Below are positions 45,205 through 54,244 of a stretch of DNA of 64,000 nt, one piece after another (within the stretch, counting starts at the first letter, position 1; every line of letters starts with the position of its first letter). This DNA comes from Sphingomonas sp. HMP9 (GTDB lineage: Bacteria > Pseudomonadota > Alphaproteobacteria > Sphingomonadales > Sphingomonadaceae), in assembly GCF_013374115.1 (NCBI RefSeq), contig NZ_AP022673.1, positions 524,501 through 588,500 on the forward strand, given 5' to 3'. The notes beneath the pieces are model-generated. The model had not been told where the DNA came from. It saw only the letters and a list, made by a program, of their open reading frames with translations, and did not search any database. The position numbers and the translations under genes were made by a program.

Positions 45205-46563
45205 ATGATCAAGTTTTCGTCTTCGTCGAGGCGCACGACGCCGGGGCGCAAGCTCGCCATGACCATCCTGCTGGGCCTGCTGCTGTCCATACCGCTCTTC
45301 GCCACATATCTGCTGGTTTATGACCGCGAGAGCCAGTCGCAAATCGCTCGCAGTTCGATCGTCGAGGGCTGGGGAGGGCAGCAAAGCTTCGCGGGACCTT
45401 TCCTGGTGATCCCGTTTAGCCGCACGGTGACCCGCGATACTGTCGAAAGCGGCCGCACCGTCCGGCGGACCGAGCTTGAGGAAGAGCTGTTGTTCGTCGC
45501 GCCGACGCGCTCGGCGGTCCGCACTCGGATCGATGCGGAACGTCGGCATCGGTCGATCTACGAAGCGGTCGTCTATCGCTCGCATGTTCAGATTGCCGGC
45601 CAGTTCCGCCTGCCCGATTTTGCGGCGCTGAGCATTCCGCCGGACAGCCTGCGCCTTGCCGATGCCGAAATCCGTATGGGGATCAGCAATGCCAAGGGGC
45701 TTGCCGGATCGCGGCCGGCGATCCGCGTCGACGGTCGGGCGCTGCCGCTGATCCCTGGATCCAGCTTGGCTACGACCAGCGGCAGCGGTTTTACCGCGCG
45801 GGGGCCGATTTCGAAAGGGGCGGCGAACACGGCCGTGACGTTCGATATCGCCTTCGATTTGCGCGGTAGCGACGAACTCTCTTTCCTGCCATCCGCCGAA
45901 CAGACCAGGATCGACGCTATCTCGGCCTGGCCCCACCCCTCATTCACCGGTGCCTTCCTGCCGAACCGGACACCCGGCGCGTCGGCGTTTCCGGCGCGCT
46001 GGCAGATCGGCAATCTCGCGCTGAATCGGCCAGTCGTGACGATTGGCGAACAGGAAATGGGGGCTGACGGTGCGGTGACAATCGGACTGCTCGATCCGGT
46101 CAATCTCTATTCGCAGATCAATCGCGCGACCAAATACGGCTTCATGTTCATTGGCTTCACGTTTCTTGCACTACTGATGTTCGACATCATTGGCGGCGCG
46201 CCGGTGCCGGGCGTCGCGTATCTGCTAATCGGTGCGGGACTCGTGCTGTTCTTTATCCTGCTGCTGGCGCTGGCCGAAGTGCTCGGGTTCCTCGGCGCCT
46301 ATCTGGTCGCCAGCCTGGCGATTGTCGCGCTGATCGGCAGCTATTCCGCGGCGATCCTGGACTGCTGGCGGCGGGCCGGCGTCGTTGCGGCGCTGCTCGC
46401 CGGACTCTACGCGGTTCTGTATGTGCTGCTCAGCCTCGAAGCCTATTCGCTGCTGATTGGCTCGGTCATGCTGTTCGCCGCGTTGGCCGGAGTGATGTAC
46501 ACTACGCGGCGGATCGATTGGAGTGGCGCAGCGCTGTCCGACGAGAAGGTGGCCCTAGCATAA
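45205..46563 (+). CDS. creD: Cell envelope integrity protein CreD
   Basis: 452 residues. An N-terminal transmembrane helix (KLAMTILLGLLLSIPLFATY) is followed by a large periplasmic part and a C-terminal bundle of about five helices. The conserved DPVNLYSQINRATKYGFMFI with GFTFLALLMFDII is typical of CreD. In enterobacteria CreD belongs to the CreBC regulon and affects envelope stability and colicin/beta-lactam responses. No creBC genes are adjacent. ATG 45205 has a GGGGG ribosome site; upstream in-frame ATG 45175 overlaps the hairpin and is less likely. Confidence 0.93.
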   Translation: MIKFSSSSRRTTPGRKLAMTILLGLLLSIPLFATYLLVYDRESQSQIARSSIVEGWGGQQSFAGPFLVIPFSRTVTRDTVESGRTVRRTELEEELLFVAPTRSAVRTRIDAERRHRSIYEAVVYRSHVQIAGQFRLPDFAALSIPPDSLRLADAEIRMGISNAKGLAGSRPAIRVDGRALPLIPGSSLATTSGSGFTARGPISKGAANTAVTFDIAFDLRGSDELSFLPSAEQTRIDAISAWPHPSFTGAFLPNRTPGASAFPARWQIGNLALNRPVVTIGEQEMGADGAVTIGLLDPVNLYSQINRATKYGFMFIGFTFLALLMFDIIGGAPVPGVAYLLIGAGLVLFFILLLALAEVLGFLGAYLVASLAIVALIGSYSAAILDCWRRAGVVAALLAGLYAVLYVLLSLEAYSLLIGSVMLFAALAGVMYTTRRIDWSGAALSDEKVALA

Positions 46564-46637
46564 CCTCGGATCCGTCAGCGGAACTGCGAAGGCGGACGAA
46601 TCTTGCACCGGCGACCGGATCGTTTACGACACCGCGT

Positions 46638-47111
46638 ATGGCAAACGCCCGCTCATTCGCCATCGCCGCTCATGCCGGCCAACTCTACGGCGATGCACCG
46701 TACGAGACCCATTTGTCGGCGGTTGTTCTGGTCCTGCGCGATTTTGGCTTTGACGATAGCTACCAAGACGCCGGCTGGCTCCACGACGTGGTTGAGGACA
46801 CGTCGGTGCCGCTGACCGAGATTCGAGAGCAGTTCGGCGACACGGTCGCGCAAATGGTCGACGCGTGCACCGGGCTGGGCCCGACCCGGCACGATCGTAA
46901 CGTGCGAATCTATTCAGGCTTGCGCGCCTGTCCGAAGGCGGCGGCGGTGAAGCTCGCTGATCGCATCGCCAACGTCGAGGCGGCGCCACCAGGCAGCGAA
47001 CACAGAGCGCGGTACCTGCGGGAGGCCGACGCGTTTGCTGCGATAGTGCGACCGCATGTGCCGCCGGCGATGTGGCAGCGGCTTGAGCAGGCGATGATTG
47101 GGAACGACTGA
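46638..47111 (+). CDS. HD-domain hydrolase (RelA/SpoT-like HD fold)
   Basis: 157 residues. ARSFAIAAHAGQLYGDAPYE, HLSAVVLVLRDFG, and AGWLHDVVEDTSVPLTEIRE carry the metal-binding His and His-Asp of the HD superfamily in the arrangement of the ppGpp-hydrolase domain and its small stand-alone relatives (MESH/guanosine polyphosphate hydrolase-like). KLADRIANVEA gives the final Asp. It may hydrolyse ppGpp or another nucleotide; this is inference. The frame stays open upstream into the creD end, so the exact start is uncertain. Confidence 0.83.
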   Translation: MANARSFAIAAHAGQLYGDAPYETHLSAVVLVLRDFGFDDSYQDAGWLHDVVEDTSVPLTEIREQFGDTVAQMVDACTGLGPTRHDRNVRIYSGLRACPKAAAVKLADRIANVEAAPPGSEHRARYLREADAFAAIVRPHVPPAMWQRLEQAMIGND

Positions 47112-47244
47112 TTATCGCATCGGATCGATACCGGCAGGCATTCAACACCGATCGAATATCTTTCAACGCCGTGATTCCGCGACGTAAAAGCAACGGACGA
47201 AACCGAGTATCGACCGGTCTACTGCTGGGCGCGACCGCGGGTAC

Positions 47245-47267
47245 GGCCTGCGCGGCGAGCGCAGGCC
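47245..47267. terminator. Strong hairpin between convergent HD and M48 genes
   Basis: GGCCTGCGC (47245-47253) and GCGCAGGCC (47259-47267) make a perfect 9-bp stem with a 5-nt loop, 8 bp beyond the M48 stop codon. No T run is present on either strand, so it may be an RNA-stabilising or weak bidirectional terminator. Confidence 0.45.
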
Positions 47268-47274
47268 GCGTCGG

Positions 47275-49383
47275 TCACCGCTCCGCAAGGACACGCCGGG
47301 CTTGGTCCGCCTCGAAGTAGCGTGCGATCAGCTGCTGGAAATCCTCGACGCTCATCCCGCGAACGCCATAGGCGCCGATCGTCACCAAGCGCTTGCGCTT
47401 GTGGACTCTGGTCCCCCGCGCAAAGCGCTGCGCGCGAGGTAGCGTGACGGCGTCCTCCACTATCAGATCAAGGCCAAAGCGGGTGCCGAATACGACTCCC
47501 CAATTCTCTACGTCGCGCCATGCGATCGGCGCACTCAGCTTGGGGGAGCTCAGCGTCTCGGGCAGCAGGACCAGATAGGGCGTCCGCCCGCCGCAGCGGG
47601 TCATGATGCCGGCAGCCACGGCGATGACGACCGCGGCGCTGCAGATGCCCAGGATCAACCACACCGCGAAGGCATCATGGCCAAAGCCGATCGCCCGGCG
47701 GAAGATCCAGATCGCCACACCGATGGCGGCGAACATCACCGCCGCGCCAAACTGCACCCAGCTCACCGAAGCGACATTGTTGTACAGCGTCACCGCCTCC
47801 TGCGGCACGGCGGCCGCGGTGTCTTCCAGAAACTGGCGGTGGCGCGCATGGGCGCCGCGGGCTTCGGTGAGGTAATCGCTGCTCAGGCGGCGGCACACGC
47901 CGTGCCAGTCGTCGATCAGACGCTCGCCCGCGGGACGCGACCCCTCGCGCGGCGCGCGCAGCGCGGTTTCCAAGAAGGTCGCATCCAGCGCCACGTCGAG
48001 CCGCTGGATGCGTTCGGGTGTTGGCGGATGCGTATCGGTCGGGTGCGACTGCACGTCTTCCAGATAGGCGCGGATGTCGGGCCATCCCTTTTCGTCGACC
48101 ATCCGCGCCATCATGGCCACCAGATCCGCATCCTCTTGCGGAGGGGCGGCGAAGGCGTCCTCCAGCACGGTATCGACCGGCGGCGCGACCACCGCCGTCC
48201 GGACGAGCGCGGACGCGGCTGGCCGACATCCGGACACCGCCGCGCCCAGCCGATCCGCCTCGAACTCGCGCAGCCGGCTCCAGTGGCGCACGGTGAGATC
48301 GAACCGCTCCATCGTGTGATCCGCCAGTTGCAGCGGCCCTCTGAGCAGCAGCAGCCCGTTCGCGTCGGCATGCATCGCCGCCAGCGCGCGTTCCATGCCG
48401 GCATAGAGCGGCGCGAACCGGCGGCTGTACGCCGTGTCCTCACCGGTGAAGTGCGCCAGTTCATGGCCGACGATCGCCGCCACTTCCTCTTCGTCCAGGA
48501 ACTGCAGGTACGGCGCCGGCAAATAGAGCGTACGCCCCGACACAGCCCGGTCGCCCGGCGACAGGAGCAGGTCCTGCTCGGTGACGTAGAAGCCCTGCGT
48601 CAGCCCCAGCACCAGCGTATCGGGCGCGATCGCCTGCTGCCGGGTGGCGATGTCCTGCACGAAGCGCCACAGCGCGGGCGCTTCGTCGACGCCGACGGCA
48701 CGTCCCGTGACCGCACCCGGTTGCGGGGTGTAGAGCGCCGCCACCTCGCGCAGCGCGGCGATCGCGGACCAGGCGGTCCATACCGCCATCATCGCCAGCA
48801 CCACGCCTGCGAACATCAACTTCACGCCGCCGCCCGACAGCGACACCGACGACCACAGGCTGATCAGTTCGAACAGCACCCCGCAGACTACGGCGAGTGC
48901 GAGCCCGATCACCATGCCGCCCAACACCAACGGCAACTCGCGCTGGAGCGCGGCGAAGCTCGCCACGAGCGCGTCGCGCGACACCATCGCGCGGCGCGCG
49001 GCGATCTGCGCGGCGGCCAGCCCGATCGCGCCGCAGAGCAGCGCCAGCAGCGACCCGCCGATCACGCTCAGGGCCAGCGGGCCCTGCACGCGCGCAAGCA
49101 CCAGGCTGCGCCGGACCGACGGCAGCTGCGCCTCCACCATGTCGGCCGCGAGCGCGGGGGCGTAGACGGTATCGGGATTGCCCAGATCGATCGAGGCGGC
49201 GCTGTCGCGCGCGGCGAGTTCGCGCATCGCGCGCACCTGCTGCGGCATGGAAATCTGCATGGCCACATATTCGGCGACCGAGCCACGCGCGCGCACGCGC
49301 TCCCAGCTCCCGAGCATGCCGAGGAGCAGCGGCACCAGCAGAATACTGGCCAGCATGGCGTATGGTTGCGGCATCCGTCGCAT
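47275..49383 (-). CDS. Large membrane-bound M48-family metalloprotease
   Basis: 702 residues. About four N-terminal and central hydrophobic segments surround an M48 catalytic domain with the zinc motif AAIVGHELAHFTGED and a downstream REFEADRLGA (third ligand). After the protease there is a further pair of transmembrane helices (VMFAAIGVAIWIF, AVWLILGICSAAVV) and a C-terminal cytosolic part (RDVENWGVVFGTRFGLDLIV). This is longer than HtpX-type proteases (about 290). It probably degrades membrane or periplasmic proteins. ATG 49383 has AAGGGA upstream; the frame above it is non-family. Confidence 0.87.
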   Translation of the reverse strand: MRRMPQPYAMLASILLVPLLLGMLGSWERVRARGSVAEYVAMQISMPQQVRAMRELAARDSAASIDLGNPDTVYAPALAADMVEAQLPSVRRSLVLARVQGPLALSVIGGSLLALLCGAIGLAAAQIAARRAMVSRDALVASFAALQRELPLVLGGMVIGLALAVVCGVLFELISLWSSVSLSGGGVKLMFAGVVLAMMAVWTAWSAIAALREVAALYTPQPGAVTGRAVGVDEAPALWRFVQDIATRQQAIAPDTLVLGLTQGFYVTEQDLLLSPGDRAVSGRTLYLPAPYLQFLDEEEVAAIVGHELAHFTGEDTAYSRRFAPLYAGMERALAAMHADANGLLLLRGPLQLADHTMERFDLTVRHWSRLREFEADRLGAAVSGCRPAASALVRTAVVAPPVDTVLEDAFAAPPQEDADLVAMMARMVDEKGWPDIRAYLEDVQSHPTDTHPPTPERIQRLDVALDATFLETALRAPREGSRPAGERLIDDWHGVCRRLSSDYLTEARGAHARHRQFLEDTAAAVPQEAVTLYNNVASVSWVQFGAAVMFAAIGVAIWIFRRAIGFGHDAFAVWLILGICSAAVVIAVAAGIMTRCGGRTPYLVLLPETLSSPKLSAPIAWRDVENWGVVFGTRFGLDLIVEDAVTLPRAQRFARGTRVHKRKRLVTIGAYGVRGMSVEDFQQLIARYFEADQARRVLAER

Positions 49384-49477
49384 CGCGTTTTCCCTTTTGA
49401 CGAACAGTGGCGTCCGATCAGAACGCGATCCGTCCGTTCTGTTTCGGAGCCAGAAATTTACGAGAATATTAGATGGC

Positions 49478-49717
49478 TCAGAGCCAGTTGCGTCTATTCG
49501 GCCCGGTGCACCCGTAGGGCGGTACCTGACCTGGGAAACGCACCTGCATCGTATGGCAGCCCCAGCGACGCATCGGCGCCGGCGCATAGCCGTTCAGTGC
49601 GATGCCGACCTCATCGTACGGACTCTGCGCATACGCCACATACATCTACCAACGCCCGTCGAACATCACCCCAACGGCAACGAGGACAACACAGACAATC
49701 TGAAGGGTTTTCGGTAT
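49478..49717 (-). pseudogene. Possible decayed small secreted protein
   Basis: From 49717 the minus-strand frame reads a hydrophobic signal-like stretch (PKTLQIVCVVLVAVGVMF), meets a TAG at 49646-49648, then continues in the same frame MYVAYAQSPYDEVGIALNG to WGCHTMQVRFPGQVPPYGCT and a TGA at 49478-49480. AYAQ-S would be a good signal-peptidase site. The codon where a start would be expected, after GGGAGA, is ATA rather than ATG. A start change plus a nonsense codon suggest a dead gene; the 55-residue ORF from ATG 49645 alone could also be real. Family unknown. Confidence 0.4.
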
Positions 49718-49952
49718 TGACGGTCTCCCTTGTTCGACGAGGGGTGTCCGTTGAAGGTAACATGGATCAATTTCAACTATCAAAATAGTCGGATTGCACC
49801 TGACAGACCGCTTGAGCATCGCCCCGGGCGGGGCGCCGAAGCCGATAGGTCGTGGCGTATCAGGAGCTGACAGACGCCGCAGTCTGAGAGGGAGATTCAG
49901 GTGTCCAAAAACTAATGGTAGAGGCAAACCTCCTTATCGGAAGTCGCGGGAG

Positions 49953-50915
49953 TCAGTTTGCTGCGCCAAACCGCGTTGCGCGCGGCGACAACTCCGTCCC
50001 TCGACGCTCCGCAAGTGACCCGTAAAGATCGGGGCGCCGTCCGCGCATCCACCTGCGACCGCTGCTGGTCTCCACCGCGTCTAATTCAAGATTGGCCACC
50101 ACCATGTCGTCCCCGATCGATTTCGATTCCGTGAGCACGTCGCCGTAGGGGTCGAGAATCATCGCGTTGCCCGTTCGCACTTCGTCCTCGTCGCGCCCGA
50201 CGCCGTTGCTGAAGACGATGAACAACCCATTGTCGTGGGCGCGCGCGGGTAACCAACGCATCAACCAGCCCCGACCATTCAGGCCCTGGAACTCACGCCT
50301 TAGACGTTCGGGATCCTGCTCGCGTTCTTCCCAATAGCTCAGCGGGATATGCTTCATGCCCTTTGGGCTGAGCGAATTGGTGCCACCGGTTTGATGCGGC
50401 GCTATCAGCACCTCGGCGCCGGCAAGCGCCGTCGCGCGTGGATTTTCGACAAGGTTGTTGTCCCAGCAGATGAGAATACCCACGCGCACGTCCCATGGTG
50501 TGTCGAACACTGTGTAGCGGTCGCCGGAGGAGATAAGCGGATGCTCGAAGGCGTGAAGCTTGCGATGGGTATGCCCCGACCCATCCGGCATACAGAGCCG
50601 ATAAGCATTGTAGAGCGTGTCATCGTCGACACGCTCAAGCCAACCGACGCCGATGGCAATTCCTAGATCGCATGCCAGCCCAGCAACCCGCGACACGCTC
50701 GGCCCATCAACTGGTTCGGCGAGTCTGTAGAGGTGCTCACGATCCAAAAAGGGGACGTGCCAATACCCGCTGATGCACATCTCCGGCAGGCACGCGATCT
50801 GCGCTCCTGCCGCGGCTGCCATTCGTGCGAAATGCTCGATCTGCCCAAGGTTGTAGTCCTTGTCTGCTGCCCGGTGCTGAAATTGGACAGTGGCAACGCG
50901 AAGGCTTCTGCTCAT
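49953..50915 (-). CDS. Nitrilase-superfamily carbon-nitrogen hydrolase
   Basis: 320 residues. The catalytic triad is visible: Glu in CLPEMCISGYWH, Lys in HTHRKLHAFEHPL, Cys in VGILICWDNNLVENPR. Such cytoplasmic enzymes hydrolyse amides, carbamoyl groups or nitriles; the branch (aliphatic amidase, N-carbamoyl amidohydrolase or other) cannot be fixed. TAGGAGA lies just before the ATG. It is transcribed divergently from a LysR gene 84 bp away, which probably regulates it. Confidence 0.9.
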   Translation of the reverse strand: MSRSLRVATVQFQHRAADKDYNLGQIEHFARMAAAAGAQIACLPEMCISGYWHVPFLDREHLYRLAEPVDGPSVSRVAGLACDLGIAIGVGWLERVDDDTLYNAYRLCMPDGSGHTHRKLHAFEHPLISSGDRYTVFDTPWDVRVGILICWDNNLVENPRATALAGAEVLIAPHQTGGTNSLSPKGMKHIPLSYWEEREQDPERLRREFQGLNGRGWLMRWLPARAHDNGLFIVFSNGVGRDEDEVRTGNAMILDPYGDVLTESKSIGDDMVVANLELDAVETSSGRRWMRGRRPDLYGSLAERRGTELSPRATRFGAAN

Positions 50916-50926
50916 GGAAATTCTCC

Positions 50927-50956
50927 TATCGGCGCCACCATCGCGATCTGCCGATA
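50927..50956. promoter_or_regulatory. Inverted repeat in nitrilase-LysR spacer
   Basis: TATCGGC (50927-50933) and GCCGATA (50950-50956) face each other in the 84-bp divergent spacer, a likely binding site for the adjacent LysR protein. Its left arm lies close to the nitrilase ribosome site. Confidence 0.45.
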
Positions 50957-50999
50957 TAACGCCAATGAAAGATAAGGCCCTTTGTGATAGCCCACAGGA

Positions 51000-51902
51000 A
51001 TGGATATCGAGCGGCTCCGAGCATTCATCACCGTCGCGGATCATGGTCACTTCGGCCGTGCGGCAGAGCATTTGCACATCTCACAACCGGGATTGACCAA
51101 ACGGATCCGCGCGTTGGAACACACGCTTGGCGGCACCCTGTTCGATCGCGATCGGCAACCGATCTTCGCGACGCAGCTAGGGCGTCATTTGCTCCCGGTT
51201 GCACAGCGCTTGGTGCGTGACGCCGACGCGTTCTTACTTGAAGCCCGCCGCACAGCCGCAGGGGAGACCGGAACGCTCGCGATCGGCTTTGGGCTTTCGA
51301 CGATCACCCTCGCTCCGCGCATCATCAGCAGGTTTCGATCTCTCGTCCCGGACGTCGGAGTGACCATGAACGATTTCTCGTCACGCGAAATGATCGATCG
51401 GATACGCCGCGACGATCTGGATCTGGGCTTCGTCAGATTCCCGGTCACAAATGACCTCGCATCGTTTTCGCTTGCGACCGATCGGTTGGCAATCGCCGTC
51501 CCGGCTGGCCTCGAGTTTGCGGATGAAGATCGCCTACGCCAACTTGGGCAGCTCAAGTTCGTAGCGCTACGTGATGAAAGGGGGCCCGGTCTTGCCGGGC
51601 AGATCCGGGAATGGTGCCACGCGCACGCCTTTCACCCCGGGGTTGTCCAGCAGGCCGATGACATTCAAACGGTACTCGCACTTGTTGCGGCGGGAATGGG
51701 ATGCGCAATCGTACCGGCAAGTTCTGCTACGCTGCTACCGGGCCGACTTAGATTGTTCCTCCTGCCCGGTGACGAGGCCGTCTGGCGTGTAGGCGCGGTC
51801 TGGAAGGCGACATGCAATACAGGCGCGCTGGCCCGGGCGATCAAGCTCATCCAGGATTGGTCTGAGCCAGACGTGGCAGGGGCCGAGATTCCCGTCGTCT
51901 AG
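51000..51902 (+). CDS. LysR-family transcriptional regulator
   Basis: 300 residues. The HTH is MDIERLRAFITVADHGHFGR through AAEHLHISQPGLTKRIRALE, and the effector domain begins GETGTLAIGFGLSTITLAPR. Full length for the family. It is divergent from the nitrilase gene and probably controls it and itself. ACAGGA lies directly before the ATG with short spacing. Confidence 0.94.
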   Translation: MDIERLRAFITVADHGHFGRAAEHLHISQPGLTKRIRALEHTLGGTLFDRDRQPIFATQLGRHLLPVAQRLVRDADAFLLEARRTAAGETGTLAIGFGLSTITLAPRIISRFRSLVPDVGVTMNDFSSREMIDRIRRDDLDLGFVRFPVTNDLASFSLATDRLAIAVPAGLEFADEDRLRQLGQLKFVALRDERGPGLAGQIREWCHAHAFHPGVVQQADDIQTVLALVAAGMGCAIVPASSATLLPGRLRLFLLPGDEAVWRVGAVWKATCNTGALARAIKLIQDWSEPDVAGAEIPVV

Positions 51903-51961
51903 CGACCCGGCATTGCTTTCGCTGGGGTATTCAATGCCCAACGTGACGCATCTACGCCACA

Positions 51962-52023
51962 TTAACGGGCGTCCGAAATTGGGAGAGGGAAGAGGGACCG
52001 TGAACGTCCGTTTGTGGGTCGCT
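51962..52023 (+). repeat. Dispersed intergenic repeat, copy D
   Basis: TTAACGGGCGTCCGAAATTG, then GGAGAGG, a spacer, and GTCCGTTTGTGGGTCGC. It lies between the convergent LysR and GH43 genes. Best-conserved copy of the right block. Confidence 0.55.
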
Positions 52024-52156
52024 TGATCTCTTAATTGCACCCCATGTTCCGGTCGTCGGCACCGGGGTAACTTGCGGGTTCGTCCAAAGCTATGAAGGCC
52101 ACACGGAACGCTATGTCCCATCAGCCTGACAGGCCCTGACAGTCTCGCGATATTAG

Positions 52157-53080
52157 TCAGTCGCTCATGCGTACCGGTTCAATCTGGCCGAGCGCATCAT
52201 ATGTGATCGGCTGGATCGCGACGTTGCGATCGTCGGTATAGGGACCCTCGCCAGCTTTGCCTTCCCACCGATGATACACGATCAGCCATTCGCCGGTTTT
52301 GGGGTCCTGCACGAAGGCGTGGTGGCCAGGGCCCTTGAACTTGCGGTCGCTGGTCAGGATCGTTCCGCGGTATTTCCACGGGCCGGTAGGCGAAGGTGCC
52401 ATCGCGTAGCGGACCGAATAGTCCGAGGCGTTCCAGTGGCCGGTGCTGTACGACAGGTAATAGATGCCGTTTCGCTCGTGCATGAACGCGCCCTCGGTAA
52501 AAAGCGGGGGCTGGTCGACCTGAACTTCTCCGGTCATCGTCATCATGTCCGGAGCCAGTTCGAAGACGCGCAATCTGGCGCCCGCGCTGCCGCCGGCATA
52601 GAGCAGGCGACGGCCGGATTTGGGATCGACGAACACCATGGGATCGATCGCCTCGAACCCGTCGCCGCCGGTTAGCAGCGGTTTGCCACTATCTTTGCAG
52701 GGACCGGCAGGCGTGTCGCAGAGCGCAACGCCCAGCCGGCTCGGCGTAGGATTCTGCGGACCGACCGAATAATACAGGTAATATTTCCCGTTTACGGCGC
52801 GCATGTCAGGGGCCCATAGGAAATGGCGACGGGCATGATCGGCACCGGCCCAGCTAACATCGGCAAGCCTCAGGAGGACGCCGCGCTTCCGCCACTGCAC
52901 CCGATCAGCTGATGACCAGCTCTCGAGCGTGTCACCATGTCCCGTCGGTTCGATCCACATCTGTCCCTCGGCAAACAACGCGGAAGGATCTGCGCCCGCG
53001 AAAACGGACTTCACTTGCTGAGCAACGGCCGCACCGCTCGCAAAAACCAAAGCGACGGCGATGACGTTCCGACACCTCAC
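52157..53080 (-). CDS. Secreted glycoside hydrolase family 43 enzyme
   Basis: 307 residues with a signal peptide (MRCRNVIAVALVFASGAAVA). Five-bladed propeller features include FAGADPSALFAEGQ (general base Asp), GFEAIDPMVFVDPKSG (pKa-modulating Asp) and PPLFTEGAFMHERNG (acid Glu), plus GPGHHAFVQDPKTGEW, whose His is a family marker. GH43 enzymes remove arabinose, xylose or galactose side units; the galactose genes nearby favour a galactosidase. GTG start overlaps the stop of the next hydrolase gene (GTGA). Confidence 0.9.
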   Translation of the reverse strand: MRCRNVIAVALVFASGAAVAQQVKSVFAGADPSALFAEGQMWIEPTGHGDTLESWSSADRVQWRKRGVLLRLADVSWAGADHARRHFLWAPDMRAVNGKYYLYYSVGPQNPTPSRLGVALCDTPAGPCKDSGKPLLTGGDGFEAIDPMVFVDPKSGRRLLYAGGSAGARLRVFELAPDMMTMTGEVQVDQPPLFTEGAFMHERNGIYYLSYSTGHWNASDYSVRYAMAPSPTGPWKYRGTILTSDRKFKGPGHHAFVQDPKTGEWLIVYHRWEGKAGEGPYTDDRNVAIQPITYDALGQIEPVRMSD

Positions 53081-54228
53081 AGCTGTGGCGCCGGCGGCAC
53101 GATTCCCTTGGGCGCGACGGCAAGCCGCGTGATCAGCTCGGTCTCGGCGACGCGGTACGGGGTGCCGTCGGCACGCAGCACCTCATGGAACCAGATCGGG
53201 GGCTCTTCGGCGGTGTAGGGCTTCTTCCAGCTATCCCACGGCAGCCTCGTCTGCGTCTTGCCATCGACGAAGCCCCAGTTGATCATGCCGATATTCAGGC
53301 GCTTGGCGATCGGCAGGCTCCCGTCAAACGTCGAGCCTGCACCACGCGCCATATATTCGGTGCAGATGACTGGGCGGCCATAGCTGAGCATCTGATGTGC
53401 TCGCTTCGCGAACGTCTCGGGCCAGCTATAGTCGTGGAACGTCATCACGTCAGATCGGGTGACCTGGATACGTTCTACAGGATCAAGTGTCGAGGATTGA
53501 TCCCAATGATCGCCGATCCATACGCCGCTCGTCAGGGGCTGGGTAGGATCCCGACCTTGCGCCCAGGTGAAGACCTGGTCGAGCAGCCCGGCAACGAGTT
53601 TCTTCTTGTTTGGCGTCTCGGCATAGTTACCGCCGCCACCGTTGTTGGGTTCGTTCCAGACGTCCCAGGCGAGAATGCGATCGTCCTTGGCAAAGCTGCC
53701 GACGATGTCCTTCACATACCCTTCGAGCTTGCCGTACTGAGTTTTGTCAGCAAGTCGCGCGGCGCCGGGGCCCTGTACCCAGCCCGAATTATGCACGCCC
53801 GGGATAGGTGGGTGCTGCGGCCCGAGCTTCGGGTTCGGATCCCAGCAACTGTCGAACAGGACGAACACGGGTTTGATGTGATGCTTGGCGGCGATCGCCA
53901 GGAAGGTGTCGATGCGCTGCTTGAAACCAGCCGCGTCCTGTTCCCACAGCATGTCGTGCAAAAACACGCGCATCGTGGTCATGTGCAACCGTTCGGCCCA
54001 GCCCAGTTCCTTGTCGATCGTGACAGGATCGAACGTCGCAGCCTGCCACATCTCGAGCTGGTTGACTGCGGTCGCAGGCGCGTAATTGGAACCGATTGCC
54101 CAGGGCTGCTTCGTCGACCAGCGAGCGGCTTCGGTCTTCGTCCACTGCTCGCGTGCTTCAGCAGGAAGGGCGGTCGCGATGAAGGTCGCGAAGCTCGCGG
54201 CGGCAAGTGCGACGGTACGGCGGATCAT
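53077..54228 (-). CDS. Secreted clan GH-A glycoside hydrolase (GH5-like)
   Basis: 383 residues. A signal peptide ends at ALPAEA, followed by a TIM-barrel with WAERLHMTTMRVFLHDMLWE, DRILAWDVWNEPNNGGGG (acid/base Glu in NEP) and SYGRPVICTEYMARG (nucleophile Glu). Annotated relatives are called cellulase-family or 1,4-beta-xylanase-like; the true substrate is unproven. AGGAAACAGC before ATG 54228 sets the start. It lies 16 bp after the epimerase gene and overlaps the GH43 gene, so the three are one operon. Confidence 0.87.
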   Translation of the reverse strand: MIRRTVALAAASFATFIATALPAEAREQWTKTEAARWSTKQPWAIGSNYAPATAVNQLEMWQAATFDPVTIDKELGWAERLHMTTMRVFLHDMLWEQDAAGFKQRIDTFLAIAAKHHIKPVFVLFDSCWDPNPKLGPQHPPIPGVHNSGWVQGPGAARLADKTQYGKLEGYVKDIVGSFAKDDRILAWDVWNEPNNGGGGNYAETPNKKKLVAGLLDQVFTWAQGRDPTQPLTSGVWIGDHWDQSSTLDPVERIQVTRSDVMTFHDYSWPETFAKRAHQMLSYGRPVICTEYMARGAGSTFDGSLPIAKRLNIGMINWGFVDGKTQTRLPWDSWKKPYTAEEPPIWFHEVLRADGTPYRVAETELITRLAVAPKGIVPPAPQL

Positions 54229-54244
54229 GCTGTTTCCTGTCATC

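Noticed and set aside
47245-47267. Hairpin as an attachment site or riboswitch
   Set aside because: It is a simple perfect stem between convergent gene ends; no second copy or conserved aptamer features seen.
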